Shown here: positions 1 through 5,846 of the stretch, piece by piece
Position numbering within the stretch: the stretch's first letter is position 1
Layout: each line of letters begins with the position of its first letter
DNA from: Bacteroidales bacterium
GTDB lineage: Bacteria > Bacteroidota > Bacteroidia > Bacteroidales > WCHB1-69
Assembly: GCA_031257735.1 (NCBI GenBank)
Contig: JAIROC010000217.1
Coordinates: 1 to 17,407, forward strand
Direction: 5' to 3'
DNA length: 17,407 nt
The notes under the pieces: generated by a model
What the model saw: only the letters and a program-made list of their open reading frames with translations
Told to the model about the DNA's origin: nothing
The model's database searches: none
Translations under genes and position numbers: made by a program

Positions 1-156
1 AGGTTGTTTTGTTTTTAAATAAGGTGTAAATAAGGTTTTATCTACCTCATTAATCATCCATAACAAACACGTTTTAAGGGATTTAATTGGCTTTGAACAC
101 CCTACCCTACGGGACAGGATGCCTTTCTCAATAGCGCCTCATTGGGGAATAGTGAA

Positions 157-195
157 CATTATCTGGAAATATTCCGACATTAAAGACAGACACTA
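157..195 (-). repeat. Dispersed 39-bp repeat, copy 1
   Basis: The reverse complement of this stretch matches 17026-17064 at 36 of 39 positions by hand alignment. It overlaps the left arm of the 50-bp palindrome and extends beyond it by the ggaaatatt/agataatg part. The two copies lie in opposite orientation almost 17 kb apart. Confidence 0.75.
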
Positions 196-221
196 ATTAG
201 TGTCTGTCTTTAATGTCGGAA
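172..221. repeat. Perfect 50-bp palindrome with no spacer
   Basis: The 25 bases at 172-196 (ttccgacattaaagacagac...) are the exact reverse complement of 197-221, with no unpaired centre. The arms are two head-to-head copies of the core (ttagtgtctgtctttaatgt...) that occurs again, singly and diverged, at 17026-17064. It could be a small non-autonomous element, a DNA-binding site, or a fold-back assembly artefact. It is too far from tRNA-His to be its promoter. Confidence 0.85.
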
Positions 222-538
222 ACAGCAATGACGACATCTATTGTTGCGGGGGTACTTTTCATACAACCTCATATATTATCCGACGGTCAAATATTATCCG
301 AGATAAGGTATTTCGGTGAAAATATTGCTCTGTTTTTTGCTTTTTCTGCGAAATCTATCGCCATAATCAGACAATAAAATGGACGATATGGCAGTGTTGA
401 GCTGTCTTTTTGTTCTTTTTTATAGAAAAAAAATCAAACGAAAAAAAATCTTATCCGTAAGTATCAGTTCATTATCATTGCAATTAGCGAGGAAGAAAAA
501 AAGTTTTTGATTTTGTGTTTTTGTATTGGAAAAATATG

Positions 539-546
539 TAATTTTG
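539..546 (+). promoter_or_regulatory. Predicted -7 promoter element for tRNA-His
   Basis: TAATTTTG matches the Bacteroidota -7 consensus TAnnTTTG and lies 17 bases before the tRNA. The -33 element is unclear: TTTG occurs at 512-515 and 520-523, but the spacings (23 and 15 bases) are both off the usual 19-21. Confidence 0.55.
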
Positions 547-563
547 CAGCCTTTATTTGACAC

Positions 564-638
564 GGTGGGTGTAGCTCAGCTGGTTAGAGTGCCGGATTGT
601 GGTTCCGAAGGTCGTGGGTTCGAATCCCATCATCCACC
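564..638 (+). tRNA. tRNA-His (anticodon GTG)
   Basis: A full cloverleaf can be drawn. The acceptor stem is GTGGGTG (565-571) with CATCCAC (631-637). The extra G at 564 pairs with C at 638, the G-1:C73 pair specific to tRNA-His. The D-arm is 574-590. The anticodon loop is 597-603 with GTG at 599-601, and the outermost pair of that stem is a C-A mismatch. The T-arm is 614-630 with loop TTCGAAT. The 3' CCA is not encoded. It decodes His codons and is charged by HisRS, which recognises the extra G. Confidence 0.97.
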
Positions 639-707
639 CTAATTCATTTCTATTGAGAAATAAAGAGAATAATAATTAAAGTTTAATAATAAAATTATAT
701 ATTGAAG

Positions 708-983
708 ATGAAAAAAAATATTCACCCAAAAGAATATCGGTTTGTTGTGTTTAAAGACATGTCAAACGATATTGCTTTTTTAAGTAAATCAACAGTTAAG
801 ACAAAAGATACTATCGTATGGGAAGATGGAAAAGAATATCCATTGATGAAACTTGAAATTTCAAATACATCTCATCCGTTTTTTACAGGAAAAATGAAAC
901 TTGTAGATACGGCAGGTCGTGTAGATAAATTTATGAGTAAATATAAATCTCATATTGAGAAGAAAACAGCAAATAAACAATAA
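708..983 (+). CDS. rpmE2: 50S ribosomal protein L31, type B
   Basis: This 91-residue protein has the bL31 signature: it opens MKKNIHPKEYRFVVFKDMS and continues with FLSKSTV. It lacks the zinc-binding cysteines of type A L31, so it is the type B (zinc-free) form usual in Bacteroidota. It sits at the central protuberance of the large subunit and helps bridge the subunits. I chose ATG at 708; a TTG six bases upstream would add only two residues and is less likely. There is no clear SD. It lies 18 bases before rpmB and probably shares a transcript with it. Confidence 0.95.
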   Translation: MKKNIHPKEYRFVVFKDMSNDIAFLSKSTVKTKDTIVWEDGKEYPLMKLEISNTSHPFFTGKMKLVDTAGRVDKFMSKYKSHIEKKTANKQ

Positions 984-1001
984 CCTAATAATAAATATAC
1001 A

Positions 1002-1238
1002 ATGTCAAGAATTTGTACAATTACAGGAAAACAAGCATTGAAAGGTAATCGGGTTTCTCATTCAAATATAAAAACAACACGAAGATTTTATCCAAATCTT
1101 CAAGAAAAGAAATTTTATATTCCTGAAACTAACGAATGGATAATTTTGAAAGTATCGGCAAAAGGAATTAAGCATATCAATAAAAATGGTGTCTTAAATT
1201 CACTGCAGAAAGCGTATAATAAAGGAATTATTTATTGA
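1002..1238 (+). CDS. rpmB: 50S ribosomal protein L28
   Basis: The 78-residue product has the bL28 pattern: N-terminal MSRICTITGKQALKGNRVSH, then NIKTTRRFYPNLQEKKFY and a C-terminal INKNGVLNSLQKAYNKG. The length is normal for the family. It is a structural protein of the large subunit near the E site. It follows rpmE after 18 bases. No SD precedes the ATG, as is usual here. In many Bacteroidota rpmB is followed by rpmG (L33) and a small DUF4295 protein; neither follows here, where there is a gap of about 220 bases. Confidence 0.95.
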   Translation: MSRICTITGKQALKGNRVSHSNIKTTRRFYPNLQEKKFYIPETNEWIILKVSAKGIKHINKNGVLNSLQKAYNKGIIY

Positions 1239-1406
1239 TAGCAGAATAGCAAATTATCCCGAAAATGTAGAAAAAATTAAACAAAGGATACGCTATTGAG
1301 GACTATTTATCAAGAAATTATTGCAGACGGTTATTTTTCATTCAGTCATTTAAAAAGTAATTAGTATACAATACAAAATTTCATGAAAGATATTCGAAAA
1401 AAATTG
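1239..1406. other. Gap after rpmB, no clear gene
   Basis: No intact gene is seen. One frame after the rpmB stop reads a protein-like stretch (LFIDSRIANYPENVEKIKQR, ending at a stop at 1297-1299). Another frame carries a second short piece ending at 1358-1360. Neither has a credible start. They could be remnants of a lost gene or chance, and I cannot assign them to a family. Confidence 0.35.
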
Positions 1407-1414
1407 TACCTTTG
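1407..1414 (+). promoter_or_regulatory. Predicted -7 promoter element for rpsU
   Basis: TACCTTTG matches TAnnTTTG exactly and lies about 47 bases before the rpsU start. The leader that follows is AT-rich and ends in a purine-rich SD, unlike most genes in the window. No good -33 TTG is seen. Confidence 0.65.
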
Positions 1415-1446
1415 TAACCATTAAAAATTTTAATTAATATAAAAAA

Positions 1447-1454
1447 GAAAGAGG
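1447..1454 (+). promoter_or_regulatory. Shine-Dalgarno sequence of rpsU
   Basis: GAAAGAGG lies 7 bases before the rpsU ATG and differs from ideal AAGGAGG at one position. In Bacteroidota the ribosomal anti-SD is held by S21, S18 and S6, and rpsU is known to be an exception that keeps an SD, which lets S21 control its own translation. The site fits that model. Confidence 0.7.
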
Positions 1455-1461
1455 TATTTTT

Positions 1462-1656
1462 ATGATTATTGTCCCCATTAAAGAAGGAGAAAACGTAGAA
1501 AGAGCGTTGAAGAAATTAAAACGTAAATTTGAGAAAACGGGTGTAGTAAGAGAACTTCGCAATCGACAGAAATTCACAAAGAAATCAGTTGTTAGGCGCG
1601 AACAAGTACTCAAAGCCATTTATGCTCAAAAATTACGTACACAGCAAGGAGAATAA
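1462..1656 (+). CDS. rpsU: 30S ribosomal protein S21
   Basis: This 64-residue basic protein is bS21: it has MIIVPIKEGENVERALKKLK, then KFEKTGVVRELRNRQKF and a Lys/Arg-rich tail. It binds the 3' end of 16S rRNA on the small-subunit platform. In Bacteroidota it helps to hide the anti-SD. The gene has its own TAnnTTTG promoter and an SD, unlike its neighbours. Together these suggest feedback control of its translation: ribosomes lacking S21 have a free anti-SD and would translate rpsU well. The xerC gene follows 71 bases later with its own promoter. Confidence 0.95.
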   Translation: MIIVPIKEGENVERALKKLKRKFEKTGVVRELRNRQKFTKKSVVRREQVLKAIYAQKLRTQQGE

Positions 1657-1693
1657 ATTTAGTTTTTTTCTTCACAGTTCAAAAAAAAAATGT

Positions 1694-1701
1694 TATCTTT
1701 G
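1694..1701 (+). promoter_or_regulatory. Predicted -7 promoter element for xerC-hpf
   Basis: TATCTTTG matches TAnnTTTG and lies 26 bases before the xerC ATG, after a long A-tract. It would give a short leader without an SD. Confidence 0.6.
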
Positions 1702-1727
1702 GCGAAAATTAAGACTAACGCTTTTTT

Positions 1728-2612
1728 ATGGATTGGAGTCATCGGTTTTTAGATTATGTAAAGTATGAGAAACGTTTTTCTTCTCACACATATATTGCTT
1801 ATGAGACAGATTTATATCAATATGTTGCATTTTTGTCTTCAAAACAAAAAGAGATACAAAATGCAACATATCAAGATATTCGTTCTTGGATTATTGAAGA
1901 GTTGGAACAGGGAAAAACTCCCCGTACTGTCAATCGGAAGATATCAACATTAAATGCCTTTTATAAGTTTCTTATGAGAAATCAGTATATTTCAGAAAAT
2001 CCAATGCTTAAAGTAATTAGACCCAAACAGGAAAAATCATTATCTGTTTTTATTCCTGAAACACAAATGGAAAACTTATTTAGCACAGTTGTATTCCCAA
2101 ATACATTTGAAGGAATAAGAGATAAGGCAATTATTGAATTATTTTATGCGACAGGAATTCGATTAAGTGAATTGACAAATATAAAAAGGAAGGATATTGA
2201 TTTCTACGCTCAAACAATAAAAGTCTTAGGGAAACGTAAAAAAGAACGCATTATTCCGTTTACTAAAAAATTAGTTCCTGCTTTACAAGAATATATTTTA
2301 AGCTATGAAAATGAGTTTGGAAAACTTGAACAAGAGGCTTTGTTTTTCGTTACAAATAAAAACAAACCTGTTTACGCAAAATTGATATACAAAACAGTAA
2401 GGAAATATTTAGACATGGCATCGACGGTAAAACAGCGAAGTCCGCATGTTTTACGACATACATTTGCTACTCATTTACTTAATAATGGCGCTGATTTAAT
2501 CGCTATCAAGGAAATATTGGGACATAGTTCCCTTGCCGCTACACAAATTTATGTACATACTTCAATTGAAAAATTAAAGAAATCATATAAACAAGCTCAT
2601 CCACGAGCATAA
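1728..2612 (+). CDS. xerC: Tyrosine recombinase XerC
   Basis: This 294-residue tyrosine recombinase has the normal length of chromosomal XerC/XerD. The N-terminal SAM-like DNA-binding domain is about residues 1-90. The catalytic domain has all expected residues: R145 (ATGIRLSEL), K172 (GKRKKER), H240 and R243 (HVLRH), H266 (LGHSS) and nucleophile Y275 (TQIYVHT). The family resolves chromosome dimers at dif with a partner recombinase. The setting between rpsU and hpf is a housekeeping one I recognise from Bacteroidota, and no att-like site is seen, so this is not a phage or island integrase. The stop is 16 bases before hpf, so the two are probably co-transcribed. Confidence 0.9.
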   Translation: MDWSHRFLDYVKYEKRFSSHTYIAYETDLYQYVAFLSSKQKEIQNATYQDIRSWIIEELEQGKTPRTVNRKISTLNAFYKFLMRNQYISENPMLKVIRPKQEKSLSVFIPETQMENLFSTVVFPNTFEGIRDKAIIELFYATGIRLSELTNIKRKDIDFYAQTIKVLGKRKKERIIPFTKKLVPALQEYILSYENEFGKLEQEALFFVTNKNKPVYAKLIYKTVRKYLDMASTVKQRSPHVLRHTFATHLLNNGADLIAIKEILGHSSLAATQIYVHTSIEKLKKSYKQAHPRA

Positions 2613-2616
2613 AAAC

Positions 2617-2623
2617 AAGGAGG
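2617..2623 (+). promoter_or_regulatory. Strong Shine-Dalgarno sequence of hpf
   Basis: AAGGAGG is a perfect SD and lies 5 bases before the hpf ATG, between the xerC stop and hpf. It stands out because nearly all other genes in the window have none. It suggests that hpf translation responds to how accessible the anti-SD is, as for rpsU nearby. Confidence 0.8.
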
Positions 2624-2628
2624 TTAAT

Positions 2629-2922
2629 ATGCAAATAAACATTAATGCAGTACATTTTAAAGCAGATAAAAAATTAGAAAGTTTTATTACGGAGAAACTC
2701 CAAAAGATAGGAAAATTCCATGAGAGTATCATAGGGAGTGAAGTATTTTTAAAATTGGAAAATACGGATAAGCCAGAAAACAAAATTGTAGAAATACGGC
2801 TTAAAATAAAAGGAAATGATTTAATATCAATTAAACAATGTAGAACCTTTGAAGAGGCTACCGATTTGGCATTAGATGCCTTACGTAAACAATTGGAAAA
2901 AATAAAAGATAAAAAAAGATAA
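2629..2922 (+). CDS. hpf: Ribosome hibernation-promoting factor, short form
   Basis: The 97-residue protein opens MQININAVHFKADKKLESFI and has the beta-alpha-beta-beta-beta-alpha outline of the HPF/RaiA (YfiA) family, with a Lys-rich end (KQLEKIKDKKR). It is a short form without the C-terminal dimerisation domain of long HPF. The family binds the decoding centre of the 30S subunit and silences ribosomes in slow growth or stress. It is the second gene after the xerC promoter and has its own perfect SD. A hairpin at 2961-2983 closes the unit. Confidence 0.92.
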   Translation: MQININAVHFKADKKLESFITEKLQKIGKFHESIIGSEVFLKLENTDKPENKIVEIRLKIKGNDLISIKQCRTFEEATDLALDALRKQLEKIKDKKR

Positions 2923-2960
2923 ATGAATTTTCATTAGACTTTTATTTAATAAATTGATTG

Positions 2961-3006
2961 AAGGCTACCTAACAGGTAGCCTTTAGATTGTCAGTAATTT
3001 TTTTTT
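2961..3006 (+). terminator. Probable terminator after hpf
   Basis: A perfect 10-bp stem (aaggctacct at 2961-2970, aggtagcctt at 2974-2983) closes on a 3-base loop. The T-run (2998-3006) begins 14 bases after the stem, further than in a standard Rho-independent terminator. It lies between hpf and the pyrH promoter, where a terminator is expected. Confidence 0.6.
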
Positions 3007-3049
3007 ATTATCTACAGGAAATAATATAGAATATTAATCTGAAAAATTA

Positions 3050-3057
3050 TACCTTTG
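3050..3057 (+). promoter_or_regulatory. Predicted -7 promoter element for pyrH
   Basis: TACCTTTG matches TAnnTTTG and lies about 60 bases before the pyrH ATG, just after the hpf terminator. It probably drives pyrH, the 2TM gene and frr. Confidence 0.65.
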
Positions 3058-3118
3058 CAAACAGAATTTAATTTTTACGAAGTATGTGTTTTCAACGGAA
3101 AAGAGAAAGTATAAATAT

Positions 3119-3823
3119 ATGAAATATAAAAGGATACTATTGAAAATTAGCGGAGAATCATTGAGTGGGAATGATGGACAAGGCATCAATTCTGATATGC
3201 TTTGTTATTTTGCATCGGAAATAAAATCTATCTATGAGATAAATACGCAGATAGGGATAGTGATCGGCGGAGGGAATATTTTTCGTGGATTAACAGGAGT
3301 AAATAAAGGATTTGATCGTGTTCAGGGAGATTATATGGGAATGCTTGCGACAGTTATTAATAGTATGGCTTTGCAGGGAGAATTGGAAAAGATACAGGTT
3401 AAGTCGGTTATTTTGTCTGGATTGGCAATAGACCCCCTTTGTGAAAAAATGAGCAGTAGAAAAGCTATTCATTTGTTGGAAACAAATCATGTGGTTATTA
3501 TTGCAGGAGGCACAGGAAATCCTTTTTTTACGACAGATAGTGGTGGAGCATTGAGAAGCATAGAAATTAAAGCCGATGTTTTGTTAAAGGGAACACGCGT
3601 AGATGGAGTATATGACAAAGATCCTGAAAAATACAAAGATGCTGTTAAATATAAGGATATTTCTTTTGAACAGGCGTATGAAAAGAAATTACATATTATG
3701 GATTTAACCGCATTTACCCTTTGCAAAGAGAATAATATGCCCATTATTGTTTTTGACATGAATAAGAAAGACAATCTGAAAAAGATTATTTCAGGAGAAA
3801 ATATAGGAACATTAATACATTAA
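3119..3823 (+). CDS. pyrH: Uridylate kinase (UMP kinase)
   Basis: PyrH phosphorylates UMP to UDP with ATP in pyrimidine nucleotide synthesis and acts as a cytosolic hexamer. The 234-residue product is an amino-acid kinase-fold protein: it opens MKYKRILLKISGESL, has the glycine-rich GGGNIFRG loop, GDYMGMLATVINSMAL, and TDSGGALRSIEIKADVLLKG followed by VDGVYDKDP. I chose ATG at 3119 because family members start just before KYKRILLK; an in-frame GTG at 3086 would add 11 atypical residues. It is followed closely by the 2TM gene and frr, an order (pyrH, frr) common in bacteria. Confidence 0.95.
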   Translation: MKYKRILLKISGESLSGNDGQGINSDMLCYFASEIKSIYEINTQIGIVIGGGNIFRGLTGVNKGFDRVQGDYMGMLATVINSMALQGELEKIQVKSVILSGLAIDPLCEKMSSRKAIHLLETNHVVIIAGGTGNPFFTTDSGGALRSIEIKADVLLKGTRVDGVYDKDPEKYKDAVKYKDISFEQAYEKKLHIMDLTAFTLCKENNMPIIVFDMNKKDNLKKIISGENIGTLIH

Positions 3824-3836
3824 TCATTATATTGTG

Positions 3837-4190
3837 ATGAAAGAAGATAAAATAATAGGAGAAGATTTTAGTTTGCCAGAGGAGACGGAAATCGTCAAAA
3901 AAGCAAAAAAAAGAGTTGGATTTAAAATACATATTATCATTTATATATTAGCGTGTATCTTGATATGGTTATGTTGGGTTTTTATTTTTCATGGAAGTAA
4001 CTTGAACAAACCCGCTTTCAATGCAATTCTTTTTATTACTCTAGCATGGGGGATATGTATTATTTTCCATTATTTGATTGTTTATAAATGGGACAAAACA
4101 TACTTGGAAAAAGAAGTAAAACGTTTAAAGAAACAACAAGAAAAACAACAGCAACAAATAGAAGACTATTCAAATCAAGATAAAATATAA
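3837..4190 (+). CDS. 2TM domain-containing small membrane protein
   Basis: This 117-residue protein has two predicted transmembrane helices, about residues 33-53 (IIIYILACILIWLCWVFIF) and 62-82 (NAILFITLAWGICIIFHYLI), joined by a short loop. An acidic N-terminus precedes them and a Lys/Gln-rich, probably coiled tail follows (KRLKKQQEKQQQQIED). This matches the 2TM domain family, common in Bacteroidota and of unknown function. The pattern VGFKIH before the first helix and WGI...H in the second is typical. I chose ATG at 3837; a GTG three bases earlier is also in frame. It lies between pyrH and frr in the same operon, with gaps of 13 and 18 bases. Confidence 0.8.
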   Translation: MKEDKIIGEDFSLPEETEIVKKAKKRVGFKIHIIIYILACILIWLCWVFIFHGSNLNKPAFNAILFITLAWGICIIFHYLIVYKWDKTYLEKEVKRLKKQQEKQQQQIEDYSNQDKI

Positions 4191-4208
4191 ACCAAAATCC
4201 AAAATAAT

Positions 4209-4772
4209 ATGGTAGAAAATTGTAATTCATGTTTAACGGACATGAAAGAAGATATGCAAAACGCATTAAAGTACTTGGAAAATGAATTAGAAAAAATTCG
4301 TGCAGGAAAAGCAAATATAAGAATGTTGGAAGGAGTAAAGGTAGATTATTATGGCGCCCCAACATCTATTGAACAAGTGGCAAATCTATCTGTTCCGGAC
4401 CCGAAACAAATACATATAAAGCCTTGGGATAAAAAAACAATCCCATTGATAGAAAAGGCAATTATGGCAGCTAATTTAGGTTTTAATCCGCAAAATAATG
4501 GTGAAATCATTCGGGTAATTATCCCTGCTCTGACAGAAGAACGTCGTAAAGAACTTGTTAAAAGAGTAAAACAGGAAATTGAACAGTCAAAAGTAAATAT
4601 ACGTAATATACGTCGTAATTCAAATGCGAAAGCAAAAGAATTGAAAGATGGTGGAGTTTCGGAAGATGAAATTAAAAAATTAGAAACCAGTATTCAGAAA
4701 ACAACCGATGAGTTTATTTCTAAAATAGATAAATACATGGAAGTAAAAGAAAAAGAGATAATGACAATTTAA
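4209..4772 (+). CDS. frr: Ribosome recycling factor
   Basis: RRF splits the post-termination ribosome together with EF-G. The 187-residue protein matches the family along its length. It has the three-helix-bundle arm with EKIRAGKANIRMLEGVKVDYYG, the loop APTSIEQVANLSVPDPKQI, then NNGEIIRVIIPALTEERRKELVK and a long C-terminal helix pair (NIRNIRRNSN...). The short N-terminal extension with two cysteines is minor. It is the last gene of the pyrH operon; ptb starts 33 bases later and could be read through. Confidence 0.96.
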   Translation: MVENCNSCLTDMKEDMQNALKYLENELEKIRAGKANIRMLEGVKVDYYGAPTSIEQVANLSVPDPKQIHIKPWDKKTIPLIEKAIMAANLGFNPQNNGEIIRVIIPALTEERRKELVKRVKQEIEQSKVNIRNIRRNSNAKAKELKDGGVSEDEIKKLETSIQKTTDEFISKIDKYMEVKEKEIMTI

Positions 4773-4805
4773 TAAACCAATAACCAATAAGTAAATTAAA
4801 TTCAA

Positions 4806-5714
4806 ATGGGGATTACAAAGTTAGATCAATTGCTTGAAGTAGTAAAAGCAAGTCCTAAAAAACGATTAATTGCAGCGTTTGCAAATGATGAACACACAAT
4901 TGAAGCTGTATATAAAGCAATAGAAGCAGGTATTGTAGAAGCAACACTCATAGGAGATGAAAAAACAATAAAAGAAGTATGTAAGTTGCACAATTTTGAC
5001 TGTAACAAATTTCATATTGTTCAGGAAGCCGACGAACAAAAAGCAGGATTTCATGCTGTTTCCTTAATAAATAAGGGCGAAGGTAATATCCTGATGAAGG
5101 GATTATTGAGTACAGATAAGTATATGCGGGCAATTTTAAATAAAGAAACAGGTTTAATGCCGGGTTCGAAAGCTATCTTATCGCATGTTACAGTTATCGA
5201 AACACCTGCATACCATAAATTAATATTATGCAGTGATGTTGCTATTATTCCTGCACCGGACTTGACCCAGAAAATTGCAATAGCAAATTATTTAATCCAA
5301 ACAGCTAAAGTTCTTCAAATTGATAAGCCGAAAATTGCAGTTCTTGCTGCTACCGAACAAATGTTGCCCGGAATGCAAGCCTGTGTTGATGCAGCTATCA
5401 TTTCAAAAATGACAGAACGAGGACAAATTAAAGGAGCGTATGTGGATGGACCGCTCAGTTTGGATACTGCATTAGACAAAGAAAGCGCGATAATAAAAAA
5501 ATTGACAAGTTCGGTAGCAGGAGATGCAGACGGATTGTTATTTCCAAATATCGAGGCTGGAAATATCTTCTATAAAAGCGCTACAAAACTTGCTAATGGG
5601 GAATTAGCCGCTATGGTTATGGGAGCAAAAGCGCCTTGTATTCTTACTTCACGTGGAGATAGTGCGAAATCAAAAATGTATTCAATTGCCTTAGCGGCAT
5701 TGTCGGCAAAATAA
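4806..5714 (+). CDS. ptb: Phosphate butyryltransferase (Pta/Ptb family)
   Basis: The 302-residue protein belongs to the phosphate acetyl/butyryltransferase family. Its length, and motifs such as GNILMKGLLSTDKYMRAILNKE, GSKAILSHVTVIETP and DGPLSLDTAL, fit Ptb better than the longer Pta. Ptb exchanges the CoA of butyryl-CoA (or branched acyl-CoA) for phosphate; butyrate kinase (Buk) then makes ATP and the free acid. Buk is not next to it, although the two are often adjacent, so the partner must be elsewhere or this enzyme may serve another acyl-CoA. No SD and no clear promoter are seen; read-through from frr is possible. Confidence 0.87.
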   Translation: MGITKLDQLLEVVKASPKKRLIAAFANDEHTIEAVYKAIEAGIVEATLIGDEKTIKEVCKLHNFDCNKFHIVQEADEQKAGFHAVSLINKGEGNILMKGLLSTDKYMRAILNKETGLMPGSKAILSHVTVIETPAYHKLILCSDVAIIPAPDLTQKIAIANYLIQTAKVLQIDKPKIAVLAATEQMLPGMQACVDAAIISKMTERGQIKGAYVDGPLSLDTALDKESAIIKKLTSSVAGDADGLLFPNIEAGNIFYKSATKLANGELAAMVMGAKAPCILTSRGDSAKSKMYSIALAALSAK

Positions 5715-5758
5715 TAATTTATTTTCCAATTTTATTTAATAAATAGAGGGTTGAAATA

Positions 5759-5836
5759 ATGAGTGAAAGAATGGGTGAAATAAAAGAGGTTTTATCAACG
5801 TTTTGTATTGGTTTTTTTTTTACTTTAGCAAATTAA
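5759..5836 (+). CDS. Possible 25-residue leader peptide (tentative)
   Basis: An ATG at 5759 opens a 25-codon frame ending TFCIGFFFTLAN, with a polar start and a hydrophobic end. AGAGGG at 5745-5750 lies 8 bases before it, one of the few SD-like sites in the window. The frame crosses a run of 10 T, and its stop is 10 bases before the next gene. It could be a real small protein or leader, or chance. The same stretch may also be the promoter of the next gene, which would argue against translation. Confidence 0.2.
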   Translation: MSERMGEIKEVLSTFCIGFFFTLAN

Positions 5837-5846
5837 AATAGTATAA

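Larger units (their letters stand above)
1..563. other. Intergenic region upstream of tRNA-His
   Basis: No convincing coding region is seen in this stretch. It holds a perfect 50-bp palindrome (172-221), an 11-bp direct repeat (atattatccga at 273-283 and 291-301), and a short hairpin-like motif near 104-115 whose reverse complement, gtcccgtagggt, resembles the GTCCCGCAGGGAC hairpins on both sides of serS. The last part is very AT-rich and carries the tRNA promoter. The upstream gene is outside the window. Confidence 0.6.

Noticed and set aside
1728..2612. Integrase of a genomic island
   Set aside because: Normal XerC length and a housekeeping setting between rpsU and hpf, with no att site or cargo genes.
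3086..3118. GTG start for pyrH
   Set aside because: The added residues do not fit the family; the ATG at 3119 gives the normal N-terminus.
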